NCBI GenBank assembly: GCA_043802345.1
Contig: JAZDLC010000310.1
Location: 1 to 21,649, forward strand
DNA length: 21,649 nucleotides
Source: JAZDLC01 sp043802345
Lineage (GTDB): Bacteria > Planctomycetota > B15-G4 > JADJEK01
Direction of reading: 5' to 3'
The first letter of the stretch is position 1. Each line of letters opens with the position of its first letter. The notes below the pieces were generated by a model that had not been told where the DNA came from, did no database searches, and saw nothing but the letters and a program-made list of their open reading frames with translations. Made by a program: the position numbers and the translations under genes. Shown here piece after piece: positions 7,783 to 16,529 of this stretch.

Positions 7783-8442
7783 ATGCGCTGGTGGGTTGCC
7801 GACTACTACAACGTCATGGGCCCCGCGTACGTCCTGTCATGGGTCGTCTGGGTGCTCGGTTCGATCATCCTGCACGAACTGGCCCACGGCTGGGCCGCCA
7901 TCCGGTGCGGGGACCGGACGCCGATCGAGCTGGGGCGCACGACCTTCAATCCGCTGGTCCACATGAGCGGGATGAGCCTGCTGATGTTCGCGGCGGTCGG
8001 CATCGCCTGGGGCGTGATGCCGATCGATCCCTCGAGGTTCCGCCGCCGCACGGATGACGCCTTCGTCGCCTTCGCGGGGCCGGGCATGAACTTGATCCTG
8101 GCCTTCTCCGCCCTGATTCTCGGTTCGCTCTGGATTGCCCATGCCGAGCAGTTCGTCCCGGGACAGGCATACAACAACTTGAAAGACTTCTTCGTCATGG
8201 GCGTCAAGCTGAACCTGGTCCTGATGGCCTTCAACCTGCTGCCGATCCCGCCCCTCGACGGCTCGACGATCCTGGCTACCTACTCCGAGGGGTATCGCCG
8301 GCTCAGGAACAGCCCCAACTTCGGGACCATCGGCCTCGTGATCTTCCTGGTGGTCTTCTTCCGGCTGTTCCCGTACATCTGGAGCGCGGCCCGAGAGACA
8401 ACCGACGTGGCGTTCAATCTGCTGCTCGGCGTGCTGCGCTGA
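7783..8442 (+). CDS. Site-2 protease family (M50) membrane protein
   Basis: A 219-residue polytopic membrane protein. The zinc motif HELAH is at residues 31-35 inside the first hydrophobic helix, and the third ligand motif FNLLPIPPLDGS is at 150-161 with Asp159. Together they are the hallmark of small M50B site-2 proteases, which cut substrates within the membrane. About five to six hydrophobic segments are visible and there is no PDZ domain, as in the compact soil-bacterial group. The start is set by AGGAGG at 7771-7776; the frame is open back to 7663 but the extra 40 residues have no hydrophobic or conserved character. It stands alone between divergent thiC and the convergent beta-helix gene (17-bp gap). 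Its substrate is unknown. Confidence 0.88.
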   Translation: MRWWVADYYNVMGPAYVLSWVVWVLGSIILHELAHGWAAIRCGDRTPIELGRTTFNPLVHMSGMSLLMFAAVGIAWGVMPIDPSRFRRRTDDAFVAFAGPGMNLILAFSALILGSLWIAHAEQFVPGQAYNNLKDFFVMGVKLNLVLMAFNLLPIPPLDGSTILATYSEGYRRLRNSPNFGTIGLVIFLVVFFRLFPYIWSAARETTDVAFNLLLGVLR

Positions 8443-8459
8443 CGGGGCGCCCTCACGAC

Positions 8460-9698
8460 TCAGAAGTCGTTGGTCGCCCCCTCCTTGACGGTGTTGCTCC
8501 GCCCGCCGTTGTTGCTGCCCAGATCGACCAGACCGTCCCCCTTCTTGGCCTTGTTCCCTTCCAGCCAGTTCAGATCGCTCTCCACCTGCGCCCCCTCCCC
8601 GGCATTGTTCTTCATCGCGCACGACGCGATCACCATCCCGTCGGCTCCCGGCTTCAGATAGACGCCGTGACCGCCGTTCCCGTTGGCGGTCACTGACCGC
8701 AAGCGCCCCCCGCCGGTCGTGAATTCCAGACCATGACTCGAGTTGTCGTTGTACTTCCCCCGAACGATCGACAGTCCATCGCCGCCCCCCTTCAGGCCGA
8801 ACAGGTTGTCGCTCGCTTCACACCCATCGAGCAGGACGGAAGCAGAGGAAACAAAATACCCCGAGTTGGCGTTGTCGGTGGCCTCGCAATCCTCGAACTG
8901 ATGCCCCGTGCCGCTAATCTGGAAACCGTGAATGCCTGCTCCCGATACGCGCGTCCCCTTCACGTGATGCCCCGATCCCCGCACGGTGATGTACCCGAAG
9001 TTGGTCGAGTCCTGACCCAGCGAGGCGAGTGCCGTGCACCGGTCGAGCGTGCAGTTGGCCGAGAGCACATCGACCACGACCCCGTTCTCTCCGCAGCCGT
9101 TGGCCGTGCATTCCCTGAGCTCGTGCCCGATACCGTTGACCCAGAACCCCTTCTTCAACATCCCGGAGAAGTCGCAATCCTCGAAGTAGACCCCGAGGGT
9201 CGTGGGCGCCTTCATGTCCGAAGACCCCACCACGATCACGCCGTAGTCGTCTCCGGGCATGCCAGTCACATCCGTGACTGCCACATTCACCGACATGCCG
9301 CTGACGGCCAGCGCCGGCACCGAATCGGTGCTGTCGCCCGAATTGACCGTCAACTTTCCGACCGACACATTCTCCACGTCGCTCAGGTGGAGCGCGGGGA
9401 AACCCGTGGAACCCTGAATCAAGACCTGCCCCTGGCCTGTCCTCTTCAGGGTCAGGCGCTCCTGAACGTTCGTTCCGGTGAGGCTCGCTAAGGAGATGAA
9501 CACCGACTCCAGATAGGTGCCCGCGGGCACCAGGATGCTGTCGTCCGGCTTGTTGTTGGTGAGCGCCGCGTCCACCGCGGACTGAATGGTGGCCAACCCT
9601 CCCTGACCGACCGTGAAGTCCTCCGCGCTTGCCGTCGGCAAGAGCGCGAATCCGAGAAGCAGCGAGGCGACACGGACAAATGCACGATGCGAGATCAT
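8460..9698 (-). CDS. Secreted right-handed parallel beta-helix protein
   Basis: A 412-residue protein with a clear signal peptide (residues 1-26, cleavage after TASA). Mature residues start with FTVGQGGLATIQSAVDAAL, the usual opening of pectate-lyase-like helices (GG..TIQ.AVDAA), followed by DDSILVPAGTYLESV. The rest consists of about 22-residue rungs with recurring G-C-x-x-x-x-N/D and N-x-G-x-G patterns (CTANGCGENGVVV, CEATDNANSGYFV, CEASDNLFGL, NGNGGHGVYL, CAMKNNAGEG), typical of PbH1 repeats. No catalytic residues of a known lyase could be identified, so it may bind or cleave polysaccharide or serve as a surface protein. The ATG is preceded by TTGGAG with about 9 bases spacing. It reads towards the site-2 protease gene and away from the structured intergenic region at 9699-9950. 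Confidence 0.85.
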   Translation of the reverse strand: MISHRAFVRVASLLLGFALLPTASAEDFTVGQGGLATIQSAVDAALTNNKPDDSILVPAGTYLESVFISLASLTGTNVQERLTLKRTGQGQVLIQGSTGFPALHLSDVENVSVGKLTVNSGDSTDSVPALAVSGMSVNVAVTDVTGMPGDDYGVIVVGSSDMKAPTTLGVYFEDCDFSGMLKKGFWVNGIGHELRECTANGCGENGVVVDVLSANCTLDRCTALASLGQDSTNFGYITVRGSGHHVKGTRVSGAGIHGFQISGTGHQFEDCEATDNANSGYFVSSASVLLDGCEASDNLFGLKGGGDGLSIVRGKYNDNSSHGLEFTTGGGRLRSVTANGNGGHGVYLKPGADGMVIASCAMKNNAGEGAQVESDLNWLEGNKAKKGDGLVDLGSNNGGRSNTVKEGATNDF

Positions 9699-9950
9699 GG
9701 GCTTTTCTCCAATTCCACATTTCGGATCCGAGACCCTCTCAGATGAGGTGAATCCGGTTCTGAAGCGACGTTGCGAGCGATTCGATTCCCCGGTCTAATG
9801 TCCGGCTGCAGCAGCTGCTTTGCTGCCGACCCGGACCAGGAGCTCCTGTCAGGGGGTCGGGACACTACTGAGAGGCTCCCCTAAGGCACAGGTCTGTAAT
9901 TCGTTAGAGAAAGAGCGGCAGCAGATGGGTGACCACGGAAGGGAAAGGAG
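9699..9950. other. Divergent intergenic region with folded elements
   Basis: 250 bp between two divergent genes. The first 90 bp hold no clear signal; 9800-9860 is rich in complementary segments (listed separately). Just before ATG 9951 the purine run 9937-9950 includes GGAAGGG (about 7 bases from the ATG) and a second AGGAG touching the ATG; the first is the better-spaced Shine-Dalgarno. No tRNA could be fitted. Confidence 0.5.
9800..9860 (+). promoter_or_regulatory. Candidate structured RNA leader with two mutually exclusive folds
   Basis: GTCCGG (9800-9805) can pair with CCGGAC (9831-9836), enclosing an inner hairpin GCAGCA (9808-9813)/TGCTGC (9821-9826). Alternatively CCGACCC (9826-9832) pairs with GGGTCGG (9854-9860), enclosing the 12-bp palindrome CAGGAGCTCCTG (9837-9848). 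The two outer stems share bases 9831-9832, so only one can form at a time, as in riboswitch or attenuator leaders. It lies about 90 bp before the coiled-coil protein gene. Orientation and function are inference. Confidence 0.35.
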
Positions 9951-11315
9951 ATGAGCCGCTCCCGCTCTTCCGGGAACACTCCGCCGGTCAAACCGGATCC
10001 GCCCGGGGAAGCGCAGCGTGAGCGGTTCCGGCTCACCGACGATCTGCTCCTGTCCCGCTTCTCAGAGAAGTCGCTGGCCCCCTTCCTGCTCGCCACCCTT
10101 CCTGCCAAGGAACTGGTCTCCCTGGCCCCGCGGTTGGGATTGAGTCCGCTCCCGGGAAAGCGGCTGAAGACGATGAGTCCGGCCGACCACGCCCTACTCC
10201 TGGCGCGCTCGGCCCTGGAGGAGGAAAAGAAGACCAGAACCGCCGTCCTGAGCGCCCTGGAACCGCATCTGCCTGCCCCCCTTCCCGACCAGGGGAAGCC
10301 GATCGAAGAGGCGCAGTTTCGCTTCCTCCTCTCGCTAGCTGGGGAACTGCCGCCCGCGCAGCGTATCGGCCTGCTCCTTTCCGCTCTCGCAGATGAGACT
10401 CGGGCGGGGCTGGCGCTCGAGGCGGTGGAACAGGGCCTTCTCGAGGGCATCAGCGAGGAACGGCAGGCGGCCCGGCCAGAGGCGGAACAGATCAAGCAGC
10501 TCCAGGCCCGGCTCGAGCGGGCGGAGCAGCGGGCAGGGGCCGTGGAGAAGGCAACCGAAGAAGATCGACGCGCCATCTTGGAGCGGGAGAAGGGTCTGCG
10601 CGACCGGATCGAGGCGCTCCAGCGTCAATTGGCGGCGGTGGAAGAGCGACTCGCCCAGAAGAAACGGGAGTGCGACGAGGTTCGCGGCGAGTGGGAAACC
10701 CTGAAGGGAGACCTGCAGGTCGCCTTTCGCAGGGCCGCGCGATTCAAGGCCGCGCTCGATGCCACCCGCGCCGCCTCGGAAAGGGAAACCTCGCTGGAAG
10801 CCGAGCTGGCCAAGGAGCGCCAGCGCGCGGACATCGAGGCTTCCAAGCTGGAAATCCTGGAGTATCAGCTCGACCTGCTGGAACAGGAGGACGAGTCAAG
10901 CGCCGAAACCCGGATCATCCACGAGAACGACCCCGTGCCGGAGCGAGTCCTCCGCTACGTGGAACGGCACGGTTCTCCGCCCCGGCTCCTCGTCGTCGGC
11001 GGCGCGGGGAAGCAGCGCACCCACCGGGAGCGCGACTTCGCCGAGCTGAAGAACCGGCTCGGCGTGGAGGGTGAGTGGCGCTTCGCCGACTACGGTTCCT
11101 GGCACCGCGAACTCCCGAGACTCCGCAACGACATTCGCAATCGCTTCGATCTGGTGTTTGTGCTTCACTGGAACCGAACGACCTTCGTGCAGAAGATGCA
11201 CGATGAGGCCCGTGCTGCCAATGCCAGGGTCCGCACGGTGCCGTACCGCGGCTTCCTCTCGCTGGAGAAGGCGGTCCGTGAGGAAGTCGATCGCTTCGTT
11301 CAGGAGAGCACCTGA
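9951..11315 (+). CDS. Coiled-coil protein with a DUF2325-like C-terminal domain
   Basis: A 454-residue, apparently cytoplasmic protein with no signal or membrane helix. Residues 1-25 are Ser/Pro-rich; 26-165 are helical (FRLTDDLLLSRFSEKSLAPF, then Leu-rich segments). Residues about 165-315 form a long charged coiled coil (repeated ERLAQKK, ALQRQLAAVEERL, ELAKERQ). Residues 344-452 look like a small Rossmann-type domain: strand LLVVGG (346-351), then FDLVFVLHWNRTTF (399-412), then a helix with DEARAANARVRTVPY. This order matches DUF2325 (PF10087), where VVGG, a central ....DLVLVL..., and a final ...A...G.PV... recur. Function of DUF2325 is not established. The BMC-domain gene begins 26 bp downstream on the same strand, so the two are probably co-transcribed. 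The DUF2325 match is from pattern memory and is moderate; the coiled coil is clear. Confidence 0.7.
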   Translation: MSRSRSSGNTPPVKPDPPGEAQRERFRLTDDLLLSRFSEKSLAPFLLATLPAKELVSLAPRLGLSPLPGKRLKTMSPADHALLLARSALEEEKKTRTAVLSALEPHLPAPLPDQGKPIEEAQFRFLLSLAGELPPAQRIGLLLSALADETRAGLALEAVEQGLLEGISEERQAARPEAEQIKQLQARLERAEQRAGAVEKATEEDRRAILEREKGLRDRIEALQRQLAAVEERLAQKKRECDEVRGEWETLKGDLQVAFRRAARFKAALDATRAASERETSLEAELAKERQRADIEASKLEILEYQLDLLEQEDESSAETRIIHENDPVPERVLRYVERHGSPPRLLVVGGAGKQRTHRERDFAELKNRLGVEGEWRFADYGSWHRELPRLRNDIRNRFDLVFVLHWNRTTFVQKMHDEARAANARVRTVPYRGFLSLEKAVREEVDRFVQEST

Positions 11316-11341
11316 CCCTACCCCTCGAGACGGATCCATTC

Positions 11342-11939
<598 letters not shown>

Positions 11940-11959
<20 letters not shown>

Positions 11960-12947
11960 CCATGGCCGACCTGGGCAGCAGCGGCGAGACGAGTCGGCCT
12001 ACTCGTGGCAGGGAAAAGCGCAGGGCGTCTTCGCCCTGCTCGAGGGGCACGGGGGCATGCCGCGCCAGGGGACGGCCGGTTCCAGGAGCATCCGTCGCCC
12101 TCGCGACGACAACGCCGTCCTCCTCGATCAGTTCGACCAGGATGCGCCCCTTCTCCATTTCCAGCAGGAGGTTCATCGGCAGATCGAGCCGACCGGTCAG
12201 CGCGAACCGTACGCGGTCCCCGTCTCGCTCCACCAGCACCGCGGTCTGCCCCGGGACCTCGAGCGGTTCGCCATCGACCCGGCCGGCCCCTCCCACCTCG
12301 GTCACGGCAGACCCCACCTTCATCTCGTCGAGCCAGGCCTCCGCCGCGTCCCGATCCTGACCGTCCTCCCCGAACAGTTGGTCCGTGAGCACCTCCAACG
12401 TGGAGGCAGCGGACGCTCTCAGCTCCTTGACCGTGGATGGATCGAGCAGCGCGGCCAGATCCCGCAGGAGAGTATCGTCCCCCATGTCCGCCACCGCCAG
12501 CAGCGCCGCCTGCCTCACCTGGAGCGAGGCATCGGAGTCGATGACCTTCTTCAGCAAGGGCGCGGAATCATGATCCGGCATTTCTCCCAGGGCCGTCGCC
12601 GCGCAGCGACGGGCCAGGGCGTCCGGATGGGAAGTCAGAACCTCCCGCAGGCTGGCGATCGCCTTCTCCTCTCCCAGATCCGAGAGAATGCGGATGATCT
12701 CCTCCGGCCTGCGCACCCCCGGTCTGTTCAACGCCACGAGCAACGCATCCAGCGATTCCGGCCCGGAGTCCAGCAGGACCTCATGCGCCCTGGTCCTTTC
12801 CGCCTCCACCTCGGAATCGAGCGCCGCGACCGTCTCCTTCAGTCCGGAATCTCCCTCGGAGTCGGTGACAACGAGCTTCTGGTAGACGAACAGCAGCGCG
12901 ACCATCGCCACGACCAGCCCCACCGACATCGAACCGGTCCGGTTCAT
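11940..12947 (-). CDS. Membrane-anchored HEAT-repeat protein
   Basis: A 335-residue protein. A single hydrophobic helix at about 8-27 (SVGLVVAMVALLFVYQKLVV) anchors it in the inner membrane or acts as an uncleaved signal. Residues about 34-200 consist of HEAT/PBS-lyase-type repeats: IIRILSDLGEEKAIASLREV, CAATALGEMPDHDSAPLLKK, QAALLAVADMGDDTLLRDLA, SAASTLEVL. The C-terminal third (about 215-335) is beta-rich and not recognised (GQTAVLVERDGDRVRFALTG). HEAT arrays generally bind protein partners. Its ATG shares one base with the stop of the preceding PfkB-like gene (TGATG), indicating translational coupling. Its last 20 bases overlap the end of the convergent BMC gene. Confidence 0.8.
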
Positions 12948-13864
12948 CAGGACGCTCCCCCAGCCTCTTCTCCGGCTTGCCCTCGCGGGAGGCTCGCCCC
13001 CCTGGCCGGATCCCGGCTGCCCGCCCCCAGGAGCCCGGCATAGGCGGCCCGCGCCGCCCCCTGGAAGTCATCCCCCATGGCAATCAGCTGCGCCGCCAGG
13101 GCACCGATCAGTTCGCCCGGCTTGATCGATCCCAGCGGCCCCAGCTCCTCGGTCGCCTCCCGGGTCGCGGCGAGCAGGCTGCCGCTCTCCTGGAGAACCA
13201 GCATCACCCGCACCGGATCCTCGAAAACGCGCTTCAGAGTCTCGGCGGCCGCCTCAGTGGTGCCGGGCTTCGGGGGCGCGAGGCGCAAGAGCAGCTTCTC
13301 CTCGCAGAAGGCCGCCATGGGGTGGGCGTGGAACGCCTGCACCAGCGAATCTCCCGTCACCGCGGTGATGGTGCGCACGCCCAGCCCACAGGCACGCCCG
13401 ATCACCCGTTCCACGAAGTCCTGCGTGGGAGCCCCGTCCAGATCAGAGGCAGTGACCACGAACGCGGCCCCCCTCTCCAGCAGCTTGCCCAGCCGGTCGA
13501 TCAGGAGGTCCACATCCGGCGCGGACGGGAGACAACGGTCGATCACGTGCAGCTTCAGGTCCCCTTCCCGGTCCCGGTACTCGATCTCCTGGCAGCTCGC
13601 GGAAGCCACCTCGATGAACTCCGAGGCGAACCCGTGCCGCTCCAGCTCCGCTCGCGCGGCTTCGGCCATCCCCGGCTCCGCAAGCCCCAGGAAGATGACA
13701 TCGGCGCCGGCATCACCGGCGGCCCGAGCCACGTTCATGGGCTCTGCCAGGAGTTCGACCTTGCGATCGACCACGTCAAAGAGACCGTTGTCGAGGCTGC
13801 TCACGGTGGCCTCGGTGCGGGCGCGCAGCAAAGGACTGGTAATGATCAGACGCGGGTTTCCCAT
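12947..13864 (-). CDS. Degenerate PfkB-family (1-phosphofructokinase-like) protein, probable pseudokinase
   Basis: A 305-residue protein that follows the PfkB/1-phosphofructokinase fold order. EPMNVARAAGDAGADVIFLG (41-60) replaces the usual G-G-K-G-x-N-V-A-x-A-L-x-x-L-G segment. A substrate-lid-like stretch ASCQEIEYRDREGDLKLHV (89-107) follows. TASDLDGAPTQDFVERVI (138-155) parallels the kinase S-G-S-L-P-x-G segment, and LGVRTITAVTGDSLVQAF (161-178) matches the next strand-helix. The catalytic region, normally G-A/S-G-D-x-F-x-A-G, is SIKPGELIGAL (246-256). The Gly-Gly of the N-terminal motif and the catalytic GAGD are therefore both absent. The last 25 residues are low-complexity. It is probably a binding or scaffold protein, not an active sugar kinase. 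It is coupled to the HEAT gene by a TGATG overlap. The family assignment is from motif order only. Confidence 0.6.
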   Translation of the reverse strand: MGNPRLIITSPLLRARTEATVSSLDNGLFDVVDRKVELLAEPMNVARAAGDAGADVIFLGLAEPGMAEAARAELERHGFASEFIEVASASCQEIEYRDREGDLKLHVIDRCLPSAPDVDLLIDRLGKLLERGAAFVVTASDLDGAPTQDFVERVIGRACGLGVRTITAVTGDSLVQAFHAHPMAAFCEEKLLLRLAPPKPGTTEAAAETLKRVFEDPVRVMLVLQESGSLLAATREATEELGPLGSIKPGELIGALAAQLIAMGDDFQGAARAAYAGLLGAGSRDPARGASLPRGQAGEEAGGAS

Positions 13865-14114
13865 GAGCTCACTCTACCGAAACAGGACCCATGAACAGAG
13901 CAAGCTGTCAACTCCAGCCCGCCTTCTTTCTCTCGGCGTGGCACACTTGAGTCCAACCACGCGCTCACGAAGCGTAGAGACCCGATCTTGAAATCAGGAG
14001 TCGGAAAACCTGGAGGTTTTTTTTCCGGTTTTTCCCGCAAGTTGACTGAACGAATCTGCCGATCGACACGTCTGCCCCTACGGATTTCCTTGCCCCTCCC
14101 AAAGGAGAACCGCC
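13865..14114. other. Intergenic leader region upstream of the small membrane peptide and moeA
   Basis: About 250 bp between the PfkB-like gene (-) and the 28-residue peptide gene (+). It must contain both promoters. On the plus strand a 19-codon open frame with AGGA before its ATG (13891-13950) precedes the weak poly-T hairpin listed separately. TTGACT at 14042-14047 resembles a -35 box but has no good -10 partner. Nothing else is recognisable. Confidence 0.4.
14002..14030 (+). terminator. Weak hairpin with T8 tract in the leader
   Basis: AAAACC (14005-14010), TGGA loop, GGTTTT (14015-14020) followed by four more T: a plus-strand stem-loop running into a T8 tract (14017-14024). The stem has only two G-C pairs, so termination would be weak unless aided. 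It sits before the small peptide gene and moeA, where an attenuator would lie. Confidence 0.3.
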
Positions 14115-14201
14115 TTGAGTCCGGGACTATTCCTCATCGTGATCGCGGTCGGCGCCCTGGCCCTGCAGGTCTATCTGGCGGCGGGCGACAGCCAGGACTG
14201 A
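14115..14201 (+). CDS. Small hydrophobic peptide (28 residues), single membrane helix
   Basis: A short frame starting at TTG 14115 and ending TGA 14199-14201. Its product has a hydrophobic core GLFLIVIAVGALALQVYLAA (residues 4-23) and a charged end GDSQD, the shape of a single-pass membrane micropeptide. The start is supported by AAAGGAG (14101-14107) with AGGAG 7 bases from the TTG, one of the best Shine-Dalgarno sequences in the window. It is followed after 119 bp, including a strong hairpin, by moeA on the same strand. I do not recognise a family; length and topology recall accessory subunits such as CydX or KdpF, but no sequence match was seen and no partner gene is nearby. Confidence 0.5.
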   Translation: MSPGLFLIVIAVGALALQVYLAAGDSQD

Positions 14202-14276
14202 CGAACACTCTTCAACTTTCGACCTTCCCACCGAGACTCCTCTTCCCCCGGGATCGAGACCACTTCATGATGTTTC

Positions 14277-14301
14277 CTGCCGCGGCACCGATCCGCGGCA
14301 G
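14277..14301 (+). promoter_or_regulatory. Strong GC hairpin just upstream of moeA
   Basis: CTGCCGCGG (14277-14285) pairs perfectly with CCGCGGCAG (14293-14301) around a 7-base loop. It lies 19 bases before ATG 14321 and its ribosome binding region (GTGAGGA at 14311-14317). No T-tract follows. It could separate expression of the small peptide from moeA or influence moeA translation. Confidence 0.5.
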
Positions 14302-14320
14302 CTTGCCATCGTGAGGACCC

Positions 14321-15552
14321 ATGGACCGGAAGACAGGCGACATCCGCATGCGCGGATTCTCCGAGCGCACCGAGTTGAGTGCCGTCCTCCGGCTGATCGA
14401 ACGTCATCTTGCGCCCCTCCCGCCCGAACCGGTGCCGGTGGCCGACTCGATCGGCCGGGTCCTCACGGCCGATCAGCTGGCGCGCAGTGATGTTCCCGGC
14501 TTCGACCGGTCCGCCATGGACGGGTATGCGCTGAGAGGTGAGGAGACCTTCGGCGCGACGCCGCTCACGCCCCTGTCCTTCCGCCTCCTGGGCGAGGCCC
14601 GTCCGGGGCATCCTTTCGGCCACGCGGTCTTTGGCGGCGATGCGGTGCGGATCATGACCGGCGCGCCCATGCCAGAAGGCGCCGACGCGGTGCTCATAGC
14701 GGAGATGAGCCTCGAGCAGGGCGGCCTGCTGCTGGCCCAGGGTGCGGTCGCCCCGGGCAAGAACGTGGGGCTCCGGGGCGAGGACATTCGGGCCGGCACC
14801 AGGCTGTTCGAGAAGGGGCGGAGGCTGCGTCCCCAGGATGCGGCCGTGCTGGCTTCGGTTGGCCTGGAGACAGTCGAGGTCGTGAGCAGCCCGACGGTGT
14901 CGATCCTGATCACCGGGGACGAGTTGCTCCCTCCCGGATCGAGGCCGGAACCTCCTTATATCGTCGACACGAATTCCATCATCCTGCGAGGCCTGGTGGC
15001 GCGAGACGGCGGTCTCGCCCGGCAGCCGCCGCTCATTCCGGACGACCGTGACCAGGTCCGGCAGGCCCTGCTGGACGCCGACTCGGATCTGATCCTCCTC
15101 TCGGGCGGATCCTCGGTGGGAACCGAGGACCACGCCCCACGCTGGTCGCCGAGCTGGGCGAGCTGCTCGCGCACGGCATCGCCATGCGCCCCGCCAGTCC
15201 CGCCGGCTTCGGCCTGATCGGGCGCAAGCCCGTGTTCCTGATTCCGGGGAATCCGGTCTCCTGCCTCGCCGCCTACGAGTTTCTCGCCGGGCCGGCGCTG
15301 CGCAGGCTCGGGGGCTTGGCAATGGAGTGGCCCCACCGCCGGATCGAACTGCCGCTAGCCCGCAAGATCTCCTCCGCGATCGGGCGGGTCGACTACGTCA
15401 GGGTGCGGATCGCCGGCGGCACGGTCCTGCCGCTGGCAATCTCGGGCGCATCGATCCTCTCCTCCACCACCCGCGCCGACGGCGCGGTCATCGTTCCCGC
15501 GGCCAGCGAGGGATACCCCGAAGGGCAGCAGGTCAGCGTGCTTCTCTACTGA
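14321..15552 (+). pseudogene. moeA: Molybdopterin molybdenumtransferase MoeA, interrupted by a one-base frameshift
   Basis: MoeA inserts molybdate into adenylylated molybdopterin. Frame 1 runs from ATG 14321 to 15217 and carries the family blocks VPGFDRSAMDGYA, GDAVRIMTGAPMPEGADAV, ITGDELLPPG and LLSGGSSVGTEDHA. At about 15135-15139 (CCCCAC) the sense continues in another frame: from 15139 it reads TLVAELGELLAHGIAMRP, then KPVFLIPGNPVSC, to the TAA/TGA-type end at 15552. Restoring one base after GCCCC gives a continuous protein of about 410 residues, normal for MoeA. Frame 1 otherwise ends in an out-of-frame Arg/Ser/Pro-rich tail. It may be a sequencing or assembly error in a C-run, or a genuine disabling mutation tolerated because the second moeA at 18402 is intact. 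No classical slippery site is present. Both halves remain well conserved, arguing against old decay. Confidence 0.88.
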
Positions 15553-15638
15553 CTCCGGAAGGAACTGATGACGCCGATCGGAACGTCCGTCGCGAGGTCC
15601 CTTCCAGGAGCTTCACAGTTGTCTGGCGGCTTGCCGAC

Positions 15639-16529
15639 ATGGTGATCGCGGACAGGGAACGGACGAACGGTCTGCTGGCCCTGGTCGCGGTTCAGCTCTG
15701 CTTCGGCCTGTTCCCCCCCTTCGCCAAGTGGGCCTTCGAGGGGGACGCCTTCTCCCCGGCGTCGGTGGCCGCCTACCGGATCGTTGCCGGCATCGTCGTG
15801 CTGGGCTCGTTCGCGGTCCTGATGTATGGACGCAGGGCCCTGCCGCGCGGCGCGGACGTGCTGCGTCTCTTCCTCTGCGCGATGTTTGGAGTGGTCGTCA
15901 ACCAGGGGCTGTTTCTCGAAGGTGTTTCGCGAACCACCGCCATCAACACCGGCCTGATCATCTGCCTGATTCCGGTCTTCACCTACGTCATGGCGATTCT
16001 CGCCGGCCAGGAGCGGCTCAAGGCAAAACGCTGCCTGGGGATCGGCGTCGCCCTGCTGGCCACCACGATGCTCTTCCTGGAGCGAGGCGATGGCCAGGTC
16101 GGGGGACACCTGCTGGGAAACCTGCTGTTGCTGCTGAACGTCGCCTCCTACTCCCTCTATCTGGTCATTTCCAAGCCGCTCACCACCCGCTATCCGCCGC
16201 TCGTGATCATCGCCTGGGTGTACGCCTTCTCGGCCCTCTCCCTGCCGTATTTCGTCTGGGGAGAGCGGCTCGTTCCCGCCCTGGCGGGCGCGGAGCGAGC
16301 CTGGTGGTCGCTCGGGTTCATCCTGCTCTTCCCCACCGTGCTCGGCTACCTGCTCAACATCTTCGCGCTCGCCCGCGTTCCGGCCTCCACCACCGCCCTG
16401 TTCACCTACCTCCAGCCAGTGATGACCGGGGCCGCGGGGATCGTACTGCTCTCAGAGAGCCTGACGGCGGGCGCTGTCATTGCTGCCGCCGGTCTCTTCC
16501 TGGGTCTCTGGCTGGCCCGAACCGCCTGA
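15639..16529 (+). CDS. EamA/DMT-superfamily transporter
   Basis: A 296-residue inner-membrane protein with about ten hydrophobic helices arranged as two EamA repeats. Repeat 1 begins GLLALVAVQLCFGLFPPFAKW; its later half has TTAINTGLIICLIPVFTYVM and ends near LLATTMLFLERG. Repeat 2 starts with GNLLLLLNVASYSLYLVISK and has the conserved VPASTTALFTYLQPVMTGAA near the end. Members export amino acids, nucleotides or drug-like metabolites; the substrate here is unknown. The frame is open from 15327 but the earlier part overlaps moeA and is not membrane-like. ATG 15639 places the first helix about 10 residues in. No strong Shine-Dalgarno lies at proper distance. It is 86 bp downstream of moeA, same strand. 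Confidence 0.88.
   Translation: MVIADRERTNGLLALVAVQLCFGLFPPFAKWAFEGDAFSPASVAAYRIVAGIVVLGSFAVLMYGRRALPRGADVLRLFLCAMFGVVVNQGLFLEGVSRTTAINTGLIICLIPVFTYVMAILAGQERLKAKRCLGIGVALLATTMLFLERGDGQVGGHLLGNLLLLLNVASYSLYLVISKPLTTRYPPLVIIAWVYAFSALSLPYFVWGERLVPALAGAERAWWSLGFILLFPTVLGYLLNIFALARVPASTTALFTYLQPVMTGAAGIVLLSESLTAGAVIAAAGLFLGLWLARTA

Noticed and set aside
9765..9795. TTCGATTCCCC segment resembling a tRNA T-loop
   Set aside because: The flanking bases do not form a T-stem and no acceptor, D or anticodon arms can be drawn around it.
9951..11315. Possibility that the coiled-coil protein is an SMC or phage-tail protein
   Set aside because: It has no Walker motifs or hinge and no phage neighbours; the C-terminal strand order fits a DUF2325-like domain better.
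13891..13950. 19-codon open frame with AGGA before its ATG, upstream of the poly-T hairpin
   Set aside because: Composition shows no regulatory codon run, spacing is ordinary, and chance occurrence is likely; mentioned only as part of the leader.
15327..15638. N-terminal extension of the EamA transporter frame
   Set aside because: Overlaps conserved MoeA coding sequence in another frame and has no hydrophobic character; the ATG at 15639 fits the family start.
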